DNA from: Athripsodes cinereus
Lineage: Eukaryota; Arthropoda; Insecta; Trichoptera; Leptoceridae
Reading direction: 5' to 3'
DNA length: 64,000 bases
NCBI GenBank assembly: GCA_947579605.1
Contig: OX388319.1
Coordinates: 22,457,447-22,521,446, forward strand
The notes beneath the pieces are model-generated. The model was not told the origin of the DNA and ran no database searches. It worked only from the letters and a program-made list of their open reading frames with translations. The position numbers were made by a program, and so were the translations under genes. How positions within the stretch are numbered: position 1 is the stretch's first letter; each line of letters starts with the position of its first letter. Of the stretch, positions 52,240 through 64,000 are shown piece after piece.

Positions 52240-52420
52240 CAGAAGAAGAGAGAAAGGCATCCGAACGCTTACAAGTTGGCTCTAGGCTAGCTTAAGTAAT
52301 AATTTTCGGTGTCCATAGATAAACAATTCCGCCATTCTCTATGTCACAATATAAGGTCGACCAATTGAGAAACATTTTGTGCACATCAAAAGCAACCATT
52401 TTTTGGATCTCATATTTAAG
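52240..52420. repeat. Diverged copy of the 51-kb palindrome arm
   Basis: AGAAGAGAGAAAGGCATCCG, AGTTGGCTCTAGGCTAGCTT and TTCCGCCATTCTCTATGTCA keep the order of the 51055-51280 arm; CAACCATTTTTTGGATCTCA continues into the palindrome's loop sequence. Confidence 0.75.
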
Positions 52421-52424
52421 GTCA

Positions 52425-53690
52425 TGATCATTTTTACTATAACATCGACGATGCCTTTTAAATTTTTATTCATGAAATTAAATAAATAGAAAAAAAAAAC
52501 TTTTACACACTTTCCAAAGATCACGAGACCATCATAACTTTCAACACCCACCACCTAAAGCCATTATGTTTTGAAAAAGGATAATTTTTTTTATGGTTTT
52601 TCGTATTATGTAACCAGACCATCAATTAAACAAGTTTCGCTTAAAAAGAGTTATAATTTTCAGCTTCTTTTAAGACCCATTTGCATAAAATAATTCCTCT
52701 TTATAATTTTTCAACTAAAACGAGAAAAATTCTTCTTTGAAAAAACATAATATTTTATCATCACCGGCCAACTCTGATATAAAAAGCTATAAAATAAAAA
52801 TAATAAATCAAAAGCCGTGGTATAGGGTAAAAAATAATGAAAGACTTTGTTTTACAAAAGACTTTGCTTTACATTTAGTGATTAAATATAAAACATCATA
52901 TAACAATCATTACAATATATAATGGTAACACAATGACCTCTATACAAAATCAATTTAATTAAATAATCCACTCGAATATGTTACAACAATGATGTACATA
53001 CTACACTTGGCATATCGCGATACTAATGATATTGTACGCAAATCCGAGGTAGACAAGGAGAACACGCGGAGTACAGCAGAGATGACAATATTATAATGCG
53101 ACAATCACAATACAAGAGGTAATAGTAGTAAAGAAGATAGACACTAATTAATCAATTAACAAGTTCCACCCATTTACCACAAATATTATAAATTTATATT
53201 ACATTGTAATTCCGATAAAAAAATTTAATGAGCAAATATTTTTTATCCTTAATACGTAATAATTTTAATATATTAATAAAAGAGAACGTACTCTATCGTC
53301 ATTATTTAATGTTAACCAGTATAGTTCTTTATTCACAAAAATAATCTCAAACAGTTTTATAATAATATACATATATAATATAGTATATATATATATTTTT
53401 TGTTTTATTCATCACACAAACAGCCCTAACACAAGTAGTCCTAAAAGCTATGTAAAATTTTGAATTTGTTATAACAATTTATATATATAATTTATTAACC
53501 CTTTTCAATATTAAGCTCCGCCCATTTTCTACTTCGGCAACACCGTCTTCACAACTAAGCTCCTACCATTTTTACTTATCGCTAGACTAAGCACTTCCCA
53601 TTTATAACAGCCGCCCACTTTATCCAACGACGTCTCTTAATTATAATATACTAGTATTTTATGAATGCTAATAATTAAATTAAATACAAC
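52425..53690. other. About 1.3 kb AT-rich, no feature recognised
   Basis: TA-rich microsatellite-like stretches near 53365-53400. Three CGCCCA/CTACCATTT-type short words at 53515-53625 look like an imperfect 45-60-bp tandem motif. No gene. Confidence 0.35.
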
Positions 53691-53939
53691 AAGTGTTATG
53701 ACTAGGGAATCCAATCCCGCAAAAGCGGGATCCCGTAAATGCGGGATCCCGCACCTTTTTTGCGGGATCAGAAATGCGGGATTACTCATGCGGGATCCCG
53801 CACGCTTGCGGGACTGAAAAAAATATTTAAGAACGGGCTCAGACGACATTCTGATTATTTATTAAACCCAGCACAGCCTCAATGATAAGTTAGTTAACTA
53901 CTTTGCCTTGGATCTCGTGACTTTTCTATAGAATTTGTA

Positions 53940-55190
53940 TGGAAAATAATTAGAGTTTCCTAAATCTAGATGTGATCGCAGCAACAACCGATGGTGCAGC
54001 AGTCATGAAGAAAGTTGGGAGATTATTGTCAGCGCACCACCAGTTATTCTTTGCACATGAATAACTGGTGGTGCGAAGAAATAAAGTCAAGTTGAAGTAC
54101 TCGAAAATAGACCGGATGGTGGGAGTGATAATGAAAATGATGACGAGCAAGTGACTTTTCGGTAGAGGAAGACATTCAAGAAGGAGATTTGCTACCACAA
54201 TATAGGTAGATAAGTATTGTCAGATCAATAGATTTTTCAATGAAAATCATTATAACTTATTCCATTTTTTGTTTTTACTGTTTCAAAAAGTAAGGAAAAT
54301 TGTCAAGCTCTTTAGTTCGAAATCTCCAGTAACAAATGATCTTCTGCAAATATATATTAAAGCAGAATTCTGCAAAGAATTACAGCTGATCCTAGATTGC
54401 CGAACGTGCTGGAACAGTCTCGCATCAATGTTATCGAGGTTCAACCAAGTCAAACAGTACATACTTAAAGCACTTATTGATCTTAAACTGACATCATCTT
54501 CATTTTCATTCACTGATGAAGAATTTATAACATTGAGTAATATTGAACGAACTTTAGAGCCAGTGAAGCTTGCTGTAAATGTCTTATGCCGCGAGGACGC
54601 AACATTAGTTTTTGCAGAAACCACATTGCGTTTCATGATAAGCAAACTGGATCGACAAAATACCAGGTTAAGTCAGGAACTTGAAGTGTCGCTATCTCGT
54701 CGGATAAAATAACGCCGCACATCAATGACTGTAGTGTTGCTGTGCTTAGAAAATCCTAACAAATATCTAGAAAAAGATTTAGGATCTACAAATGTGGTGG
54801 ACGTTCCATTCTTTCATCCAAGCAAAGTTACACTTAGAACTGAAATGAAGTGTTCAATCGAGAGACTGTTGTCAGACACGCAGGTACAACCGGAAACTCA
54901 AAACCAACAAGTTGATGACAATGGCGATGAAGAAGACACGCCTTTATCGAATCTATCAAATGATAAGCCTTCGTCTATACTAGAAGATGAATTAGAGCAC
55001 AGTCTCCGTACAGAATGGATAGTCAAGTAATATGAAGTCAACTCCACCTAATAGAATGGAAGCTGAAAGTGCTTTTTCCGCCGCTGGCTATTTATGCAAC
55101 AAAATTTATGAAACTTTAGGTACTTATCATTTCTTCGAAAGTATTATCAGAAAAAAGCTATTTTTTTATGCCTCTAAAAGTCGAAATTAA
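53940..55190 (+). pseudogene. hAT transposase, several breaks
   Basis: Blocks in order: LDVIAATTDGAAVMKKVGRL then HHQLFFAHE (53948-54054); after a gap, KLFSSKSPVTNDLLQIYIKA, LILDCRTCWNSLASMLSRFN and LSNIERTLEPVKLAVNVLCR (about 54300-54600); a TAA at 54710-54712; SMTVVLLCLENPNKYLEK, DVPFFHPSKVTLRTEMK to a TAA at 55028-55030; then, in a shifted frame, PPNRMEAESAFSAAGYLCNK. The TDGA block carries a catalytic Asp, RTCWNS contains the conserved C-terminal CxxH/W-type core, and the last block is the hAT C-terminal dimerisation domain. The N-terminal zinc finger is not seen. A 17-bp hairpin falls at HHQLFFAHE (54033-54075). Confidence 0.88.
54033..54075. repeat. Perfect 17-bp-stem hairpin inside the hAT transposase
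   Basis: CGCACCACCAGTTATTC and GAATAACTGGTGGTGCG flank the 9-nt loop TTTGCACAT. The left arm is part of the conserved HHQL..FAH coding motif; the right arm replaces the expected continuation. Confidence 0.9.
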
Positions 55191-55535
55191 TGAATCTGTT
55201 CAATTGTTCATACAAATTACAAATCTATAAGGTGAAATGTTGTATTATATCGTTCCTTATAAGAAGCTGATTATTTATACCTCTAAAACATCATTATTTC
55301 CACTTGTTAATTAGTAATATGAGTAATAAATCTGCATAATAATAAAAAATATTAAAATTTACTCGTCTTTATTTAATATATTTTTTTAAATAACTAAGTA
55401 TCTACATGAAACAGTTTTTTTTATTAAAAAATCTCAATCCCGCAAATCCCGCGGGATCCGCGGGACTGATGACCTCAATCCCGCAGGCTTGCGGGATCGC
55501 GATTTTGATGCGGGATTGGATTCCCTAGTTATGAC

Positions 55536-56620
55536 AACAGTAAAATATTTGCTCTGTATGGTACCTCTGTGGATATCGAAAGTATTATATAAGCAAGGTT
55601 CTCATGAGTTCTTTTCTTCTTTCTTTTTTTTTCCGGCAAGGCACCCGATATCGAGTGAATTATGCCTATATATACTCACTACTGTGAGTAAAATGTCTTG
55701 CGAAGTGGGTATTCATTGTACATAACTACATAGTAACTAGATGTTTCAGTCGCCACGTGCGGCAAGTACAACTCAAGGGCATTGGGAGTTCTCATGAATT
55801 ATGCATAGAAAAAAATTAATATTTAAAATGGATACCGCTGTGTACAAGCTATAAATATAATTAATTTATCAGATACAGTAACAGTAATAATATCAACAAA
55901 CGCTACAGTTTGCGTATTAAAACAACCAATCTTTACAACACGTTTTCCATTTAGAAGAAATGCCAATTTCGATAAATGAAAAGAAATTTAATACACATTA
56001 TTCATGAAACTTCAAAATCCGGATGAATGTTAAGTATTGTCAAATATAATATTACATGGGGAAAATATTCAGAAGATTCATTTCGTTTGAAATGCCTCGA
56101 GGCTTTTATCATTTCCACAAACACTTCTGCGACCGTTTGAAAGTGATATTAAAGAATTTAATACACATACAACTTTTTAATTAAATACGACGTATTTTAC
56201 ACTTATTAATGAAACGACTACAACTTGATTTGTCAATAATCATTGAAAAATTTTCTTTTAAATTATTTTTCAAATCACACTAGAACTAGTGGGTAGCCAT
56301 AGTTGGAATGGACAAAATCAATGCAATTACTAGTCATTCAAAGTTGAATGAAATATCAATTATTTATTGGCAAAATTTATTGTCATCGCTGCATAACTCA
56401 CCGAGCATTCTGTACAAAATCATAATAATATGAGACGTATACATAATAATAATAATAAACATAAAAATAAATTAATACAAGTAAATACCTTCGTCAACGA
56501 AACAAATACACGAGTAAGAATACGGTAAACGCACAATTCACATGAAATGTTGGATACTGTATTATAACTTCAAAGCCATTGCCATGTTATTAGGTACGAT
56601 TTCAACTTTATGAGAATGCT
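55536..56620. other. About 1.1 kb, no feature recognised
   Basis: AT-rich sequence with no coding frame longer than chance and no repeat family words. Confidence 0.35.
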
Positions 56621-56623
56621 TAA

Positions 56624-57301
56624 GGGCCCCATTTACGCTAAAACGGTAAAATATTCTATTTTCAACAAATTTGGTAGAAAAACTGCCAAAACTTGTTGAC
56701 CCTTGCGAACATATTAATTTGATAAAATAAAAAAATCAAATATTTATTACCAATACTAGTTTTTTACTAAAAAATAAATAAATCGCAGACTGACGAGATT
56801 TATTTAGGTAGTCTTTGTTATATCAAAATACAAATTATTAGTAAAATATAAATATTTTTTATTCATCCTATCAAGCATATAAAAACTATAGATTTTAGCA
56901 AACTCTTTTTAGTATACAAAAAATTGAGTTCATGTGGTGATTTTTGGTTTCAAAATATGAGGAATTTTATTTTTTTGAATCGGTCAATATCCATGAAAAA
57001 AACAATTTTTTTTTGTTTTTTGTTCTATAATTGTAATAACTATCTAAATATTAGAATAAATATATGAAAATTTGTACCAAACACACCCCCGAATTCGATT
57101 TTTAGAAATATGCTTTTTTATAAACGAATACTATGAAGCTTAAATCAAGCTTTTTTTAAAGTTAAAGTTTGATATTGGTAATTAATATTTGTTTTCATAT
57201 TTTATCAAATCAAAATGTTCGTAGGGTCAACAAGTTTTGAAAGTTTTTGTACCAAACTTGTTGAAAATTGAATGTTTTATCGCTTTTGCTAAAGGGGCCC
57301 C
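56624..57301. mobile_element. TIR DNA element with ~100-bp inverted ends, non-coding
   Basis: Left end GGGCCCCATTTACGC..TTTTCAACAAATTTGG..AAAACTTGTTGACC pairs with the complement of the right end (GGGGCCCCTTTAGC..TTTTCAACAAGTTTGG..). A solo end is at 9061-9225. Flanks TTAA and TCAA do not give a clean duplication. About 680 bp, no transposase. Confidence 0.85.
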
Positions 57302-58700
57302 TCAATGTTGCGTTTATATCGTACATCAAACTCGTAGTAATAGTAAAAATAATGAAATAATTTGAAATTATACAAACATGTCTGATGTTAAATTTTTTGA
57401 CAAAACAAGCAATGGTTCTCAAACAACATTACTAAGGATCCTTAATTCAATATTTACTAATTACGTCTAAATACAGAGATGTGCGACCTTTGATGGGCGT
57501 ACATTTTCCGTAAGCCCTGTTGCACTCTAATTCATAATATGTTACCAATATGCACTTAAATAAAAATATGTGCGACCCTCGGTTTTATGATTCAGGAAGG
57601 AAGTCACAACTAGTACATATATTATTATTATTCACTTTTTTTACTGGGCATTACGGAAATAGCGCAAGGGCGAAAACTATCAACAAGTTTCATTCATACG
57701 TCGCCCTTTATACAGAAAAGTCGCCTTTCACAAAATCCAATCAATAAATATGTAATGATAATAATATGCAATAACAAAGTGTGTTTACAATAGATACATA
57801 ATCGATTCAAACGTTACTGTGTATACATATAATATGTAGGTAAATACACTATTGAGTGTTTTGTCTGGTACCTTAGCATAGACGCATTTATATCTATGTA
57901 TGTCACAAGTACAGACATATATGTAATGTAAACTATGAACCGAACACGGTGTCCGATATTACATATATTTAGTAAAGGAGTTTCTTCGCTGTGTCAGTGT
58001 TTAAGTAGTAGAATTCCATAGCGAAATAAATAAAAAAAAATCTACTTATCAATAGTAGAATAAAACACTTGTTTTATTTATTTCGTAAAAAGAGTTTCGT
58101 TGCAACGTAGGGCAGCAGCTGCAAGACTGTGTTTGGATTACGCCTCGATGATACGGCTGACGACAATAGATTATAATATGTAGTGTTAAATTGTATGGGA
58201 AAGCTGTCAAAAGAAGCAGCATATCACATAAAGTTGTGCAATAGTTATCTGTCGCTGTCGCCAAGTTTCCATATAATTGAATAGTGAATTGTTTTCGGGC
58301 GTTATCGAGCGTTATCAGCTGCCGTCGCCGTTCCTCAACCGAGGCGAGGCGGTGAATTTAGTTTAAATCCCTCGGGAGTAGTGGTTCAGTGTGTTTCTAT
58401 AACAAATGCGCCTAGACTAATGGTTGCACATTTATAAACCAAATGATTATAATCACAATAATATGTACAAATGATAATTTATTATGCGATTATAATATGT
58501 ATACAGATGATATAATATAGTATAATAACACACAATATATAAATAAATACATAAATGTTTTAAAATGTAAATTGTTGTTTTGATATCTACGGCAACAGTG
58601 TTGTAGAATTGGGGACAATTTGCATTTTAAAACATTGTTTAATGCAATCCAATCAAAACGATGAAAGTATACAGATAGGCAGATAGCTAATAATAATTAT
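57302..58700. other. About 1.4 kb, no feature recognised
   Basis: AT-rich with one GC-richer patch (58310-58370, GCCGTCGCCGTTCCTCAACC). No spliced or unspliced coding signal was recognised. Confidence 0.35.
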
Positions 58701-58707
58701 TCTTACA

Positions 58708-58848
58708 AAGCTGCCCACCTAGACAAATGACATTTGGGGATCGAATACAAACGAACTTTTCGACAATGTACCTACATATAATGTTATGCTACACTGTCGA
58801 AAAGTTTGTTTGTAGTCGATCGCCAAATGCAATTTGTCTAGGGCTGCT
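58708..58848. repeat. Imperfect foldback, about 60-bp arms
   Basis: CTAGACAAATGACATTTGGG, GATCGAATACAAACGAACTT, TTCGACA pair with the complementary TGTCGAAAAGTTTGTTTGTA, GTCGATCGCCAAATGCAATT, TGTCTAG around a loop near 58772-58790. Probably a small foldback MITE. Confidence 0.8.
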
Positions 58849-59126
58849 GTGATGTTGTCTAATAATAATTAACGTAAGATGATGACAATGTTTGGATACA
58901 AATCTGATTCATTGATTTATTTATATTATGATAAAATACATACACCTAATATTTTATTACTTATCGTATTAAAATTTCAACATGTCTACTACATATTATT
59001 TTGTAACTAACTGGTCGAAATAAATAAATAATAATTAATAGCTTTCATGATGAAAGTAGATTTACAAGTATCAGTTCTTTCAGTAAGTATATTATGTAGT
59101 ACTATTATAATATGTTAATAGTTATA

Positions 59127-59515
59127 AAAAAATAAATCAAAGTAACAAATATTATAAGTCTGTTGTGGAAAAGCAGAATCTGTCATAGGTATTATTAATA
59201 TTTCATCATAAAATTACATAATATTGTTTTTATAATATATTGCGCAACATTGTACTCTTTGTTGTATATCATTTTATTGTATGTTTCTTTATGTTAGGCT
59301 ATCAGTGAATTTATAATATATAAAAAATAAATCAAAGTAACAAATATTTTAAGTCTGTTGTGGAAAAGCAGAATCTGCCATAGGTATTATTAATATTTCA
59401 TCATAAAATTACATAATATTGTTTTCATAATAATTATATTGTGCAACATTGTACTCTTTGTTGTATATCATTTTATTGTATGTTTCTTTATGTTAGGCTA
59501 TCAGTGAATTTATTA
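59127..59515. repeat. Tandem duplication, 195-bp period
   Basis: AATAAATCAAAGTAACAAAT, GTTGTGGAAAAGCAGAATCT, CATTGTACTCTTTGTTGTAT and TTAGGCTATCAGTGAATTTA occur twice, 195 bp apart, with few differences. Confidence 0.95.
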
Positions 59516-62500
59516 GTGCCCTTTTGGATGAGTCGTAATAATATTATACATAATGAAAATGCCCTTACATAGAGTATTTTTACTACCTAAAGTCATCAAC
59601 GTTTGGTAAATAGCTTTCTTATGAAGACTACTGCGTCCAATACTAAAAGCATTGCATGCCTTATTGTTATTACGACTTGATGATATCTATTTTTTTTATA
59701 TTTTCATATATTTTTTTTTAACAAAATTCAAGTGAGAAAAACTCGAGATGAGTCCGATGATGCTAAATAACAATATTACCTAAAACACGTAAAATTTCAA
59801 AGTATGAACCTAATATTTTCATGTACAAGGTATAAATTCTAAAAAATCTTTTTATAGAGTAAGTTATCGTATTATGACGACATACCTACTATTGTTTTTT
59901 TATCTGACATGTTTACTTAGGTTCAAATATTAGAGGTTGATGAGTTTATCACGCAAGACTTGTTCTAAAACTTGAAGCCTTCCGTTAATGTTTTATGACA
60001 GGAAGTAATTTATTTAGCAATTACGTCATGAAATATCATATAATTATATTTTACTATATTCAAAAATAACATTATTAGAAGACACTCCTACAGTACTGCC
60101 AGAGTGTAGGTATAGAGTAGTAAAGAATGATTTCTACAATATTTTGCTTCCCCTAGAATGATATTGTGTTATATATATATTCATCTACCTTACTACAGCA
60201 AACTTCGAGAGAAAGGTGGCAAATAGGCAGACTACGTGCATAAATACACGGAATGTCTTTTCTACGTCATTAAACTCAATCATTAACACATTTTTCTTAT
60301 CTCTATTCTATAATATGTTTGACGTCTTTAGAATAATCAATGAGATAATAATGTTGACATTACAATAGTAATTCAAAAGGGGAGCGAGTTAATATCTATA
60401 GAGAATAAAGAATATGGAAAAGTATGGAACAATATAATGGGGGTAGAAAAAGAAAATTTCAGGTTTCTGGAATTCATAGGGGTCTGTATCTCACTGAGAA
60501 TCGTTTCCTGTACATTATTACATAATATACAAAATCACTCTCTGTGAATATTACGCTTGATTGCTTCCGCTTAATCAAGATACAATAAAGAGGGTACAAG
60601 GATACATAAATATTGGACACAGTATTTGGCGATTACCAATGATCTGACAAGTAACGCAATTAGTATACCTACTTTATATAACGCATCAAAACAATACATT
60701 TTTATTGTATTTGTAATTAATTAATAACTTATATAATAATACAGCTCTTGATGGCCGCAATATACACAATAAAAAAGAGCGCAAACATCGTCATTTTTAG
60801 TTGTATGATGATAAAAACTCATGGATAATTATTATCAAATGAGCACGACTATTTTATGAAAATATGTTCACAGCTATTATTGCGTACTGAAGCTTTTTCA
60901 TTATAACTCAACGAAAAGAGAACATAATCATCTGCACTGGCCTGAAATAGATTATCAGCAGATACAAGGCATTCGTACTTTCGAGTAGTGGCGCAAACGA
61001 CATAGATTAAAATGAAACTAAGATAATCACAATTGTTAATGTTTAGAATATTTTGTCGGACTTAATTTGGGTAGAGATTACCAACCAAAACCAAACTCAA
61101 TTACCACAATATGAATAAAAGAACATTTCTTTGAATGTAATGATGAGTTTTCTTAAAAACTATGACAGGAAAACTGACGGATTGATGGAAGTTAGTGAAC
61201 GTGACTAAGGAGTTCAATCTGTAATCTAAATCATGAAAGGTTTAAGAGAAGTTCGGATATGTCATTCGACTTGCTCCGATGGCAGTGTATTTACAATATT
61301 GGCACATTCTGTGAGTATTATAATATTTTAACCAAGTTTAGTATTGATTGATAAATGGTAAGTCTATTCCCGTCACTACTTTTCAGTTTAATGTCTCGAC
61401 GGTTGATTTGTAACTTTGAAATTCATTGAAAAATACTTTCTCTTCAGAAATATAATGAAGCATGTTACATTTACGTGAATACTTTAATAGAGTATTTGAT
61501 CAAGATAAATAGAGGGTTTGACAATAATGATATAACATTTTTAGAATATTCTCAAATATGGAGAAGACATATGTAGATAGGCATGCTTAAATATTACAAT
61601 TCGGTATTGTCAGTACATATAAGAGAACAAATACATAAAACGACAGCTAAAATACACAAGTTCTAATTCCAATTGAATCGGAATTAGACATTTACATTTT
61701 TTGTCGCTTCGAAAAAATTTATAATATATTTTCTATACAATGTTGCTTGAATACCAACAAAAGTGTTGATATACAGGGTGTACCATTACCTATAGCATAA
61801 TTTATGTTTTAAATCAAATTATTTATGACAATAAATAATTTTGCGTTATAACATTATCAATAAACTACTAAATACGTGTTTTATATATTTTTTTCCTTGA
61901 ACAGTCTGACAGTTTTTAAAGCTGCGAAACTGAATTTAAAAGTTGTTGATAAAGTTTCAATTGGTCTGCACTATGGTGATTAATTGACATTTTACATCCA
62001 AAGTTACATCCCTTTGCACCCAAATACCCTGTTCCCTGGCGGTCGTAGAGAGTAACATGTCACACTTGGTCCCGAAATGTAAGAGGGTGCAGGAGTTCAT
62101 GTAAAAATGGCTATATTTAAGTTCAATAGACAAAAACTCTTATGGATATTTATAAGTAAATAAATAACTTTTACCCCGAAAATTTTGTATTTTGTAGATA
62201 CCTATAGTAATGCCGTCACTACAGAAATTAAATAGACAAAAAAACTAGTTGCAAATTGGTATTGAAAGTTTTAAAATAAAGAATTCGAAACATACATTAA
62301 TCCATTGTGAAGTGATTATCTCACAAATATTATTTTGATATTTTGTAATTCGAATTCATAAAAACAAATACTCGACTCGATTTGAAATAACAACTCATTC
62401 AATACAGAAAATTTCAAGTAAAGTATTACATTGGTAGAATCATGTTTTGTTTTTCGAACTCCAATAAATTTTATATTTTTTGTATGACTTTTTGACACAA

Positions 62501-64000
62501 TCATCCTAACAGGTTGACTATTGGCGAGTCGAATTAATTGGAATGATAGGTATCTAGAGTGGTTTAAAAATCTAAATTTTATAAACTTTTTAAACACAGT
62601 CTAAAATATTTTGTTAAAAAGTTTATTCTTTTGATGTCGAAGTTTATTTTATTAATTTCTAAGATGTTTGTGTCATAATTGATATTATAATGATACAATC
62701 ATGTTTTATTTTTCGAATTCAAATAAATATTAGTTATGAACTTTTGAAACACAAATACAATATTTTAAATCGAAATTAATTTATCCCTTTTATGTTGAGG
62801 TTAATTCGTTTTATTTATAAGATGTTTGCTATAAATTCTTTTGTTTTCAACATCAACGAAAAAAATACGTTGATTCAAAAAAAGTTAAAATCCATACTGT
62901 TTTATAATATCATAAATAATTAATGTCAATAATTCACAGGGTTTGTATAGGAAAATGGTACTCTCTGTGTCCTAAAGGACGTTACAATTAGTCAAATTTT
63001 TAATGTGAAGTGTTAACATTTATTTTTATAGGTCTATAAATATACACTTATTAAAACACACAGTGGACACAAATTTTAAAATATTTATACCAATTATAAT
63101 AACAGTACATGTGATTTAAATATCAATTTTACCAATTTTTCACATTAAGAATCATTTATTACAGTATTACACAATAATTTGCGATATATTACATAACATT
63201 TATGTAAAATTTAATTTCATTTAACATTTAAAATGTGATCATATAACAAACATGCAATTTATTAGATATTATTAACAATTTATTATGATGTACATAGTAT
63301 TATTCAAAATATAGACAATTATTAATTTTATCATCTACATTTAATACAATTATTTCTCGATATATCAACCTCCAAGTTATTAAATCGATGTTTGATAATT
63401 TTATGTATATCTTTGACTTCAGATGACGCGATGATAATTAGTATTGTTTTGTCTGACGAAAGTAACCACAACATTTTTAATAATCAATTGACACCCTATC
63501 TAACTTCTTGAATACTGAAGCTACAAATTATTAAAATTAATTTTATCTGCCTTATATTCAAATTTTGATTATATAATATCTATTCATTAACATTCACAAC
63601 CATTTATATGAATTATAAAGTAAAATATGTTACCTAGAATAGTACACTATTGTTAGTGTAAGTGCATAATATGTTTATTTGTTATTAGATACCTAATAAT
63701 GGATATCACTTTATGACACATCCATAGACAATAATTTATTTAATTTATTATCTACTACAATAATTTTTCGTCTACATTGTTACCTCAAACATACCTTGTA
63801 CTTTGCATTATGTCATAAGACAACCTATTACCGCACGCACACTTATACAATTATAATAAAACTTTATTTACTTAAATCTTCAGTAAAAGGTTTGTACATA
63901 AAGCTGATTACAATTGGCATTCTTATATTTGATATTATATTACTAACTATATCCTGAAATTCCAATAACTCGTAATTACTACTCTCATTTCTATGTAGCT
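59516..64000. other. 4.5 kb AT-rich, no gene or element recognised
   Basis: No tRNA head, transposon end, tail family word or convincing coding frame was found. A short CAGGGTGTACCATT word near 61782 and an ATGTCACACTTGGTCCCGA patch near 62058 have no partner in the window. It could be intronic or intergenic DNA; the sequence does not decide. Confidence 0.4.

Larger units (their letters stand above)
53703..55527 (+). mobile_element. hAT element with decayed transposase gene
   Basis: Perfect 8-bp duplication GTTATGAC at 53695-53702 and 55528-55535. Ends TAGGGAATCCAATCCCGC at both sides in inverted orientation, with repeated GCGGGATCCCGC palindromes in both subterminal zones (53715-53820; 55435-55510). 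The interior holds a plus-strand hAT transposase pseudogene. 1825 bp. Confidence 0.95.

Noticed and set aside
62316..62597. 93-codon minus-strand open frame
   Set aside because: No recognisable domain and biased AT composition; no supporting splice or start context.

Overview
This is a window of an insect nuclear genome, most probably a moth or butterfly. It is AT-rich, has no convincing host protein-coding gene, and is packed with transposable elements. The lepidopteran call rests on RTE-like retrotransposon tails, tRNA-derived SINEs, a Helitron-like end of the type common in that order, and many short GGTACCTA-type words. It is an inference, not a measurement. Every coding trace that could be recognised belongs to a transposon or retrotransposon.

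Layout. 1-950: short repeat fragments and a 182-bp palindromic element. 948-8638: two adjacent, oppositely oriented PIF/Harbinger elements. The left one (948-2007) is an internally deleted, coding-free derivative. The right one (2104-8638) is full length, with matching ends, a 3-bp target duplication, a transposase gene whose eight exons can be followed on the minus strand, and a broken Myb/SANT-like gene on the plus strand. It is itself invaded by a TIR MITE, a palindrome, an RTE fragment and a SINE tail. 8.6-13.7 kb: SINEs, LINE tails and a TIR element. 13.9-24.2 kb: retrotransposon fragments, two copies of a hAT MITE rich in GCGGAT repeats, a third hAT MITE (16525-16687) and a 58-bp minisatellite (18523-19333). 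24.2-34.8 kb: several RTE-like reverse-transcriptase tails, two Helitron-like copies, an insertion with a 5' inversion (30517-31023), and a 1.2-kb hAT MITE. 35-49 kb: more SINE and LINE debris, an RTE reverse transcriptase with one stop codon, a Jockey/CR1-like reverse-transcriptase end, a hAT MITE and a 46-bp hAT miniature, and a third GAGAAATTTCTC-type hAT MITE. 50.2-55.5 kb: two hAT elements (1.88 and 1.83 kb) with decayed transposase; the first carries a palindrome with 226-bp arms. 55.7-64 kb: AT-rich DNA with one TIR element, one hairpin and one tandem duplication, otherwise without recognised content.

The elements do not form a pathway, but their relationships are informative. Eight hAT-type insertions keep 8-bp target duplications (two with one mismatch or a decayed end), the Harbinger elements keep 3-bp ones, and many retro-insertions keep 10-13-bp ones, so nesting order can be read directly. 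The most unusual items are the 46-bp hAT miniature, the Harbinger full-length/deletion pair, the twin-priming-like inversion, the long near-perfect palindrome inside a hAT element, and a retrotransposon 3' end that appears to conserve an RNA fold by covariation.
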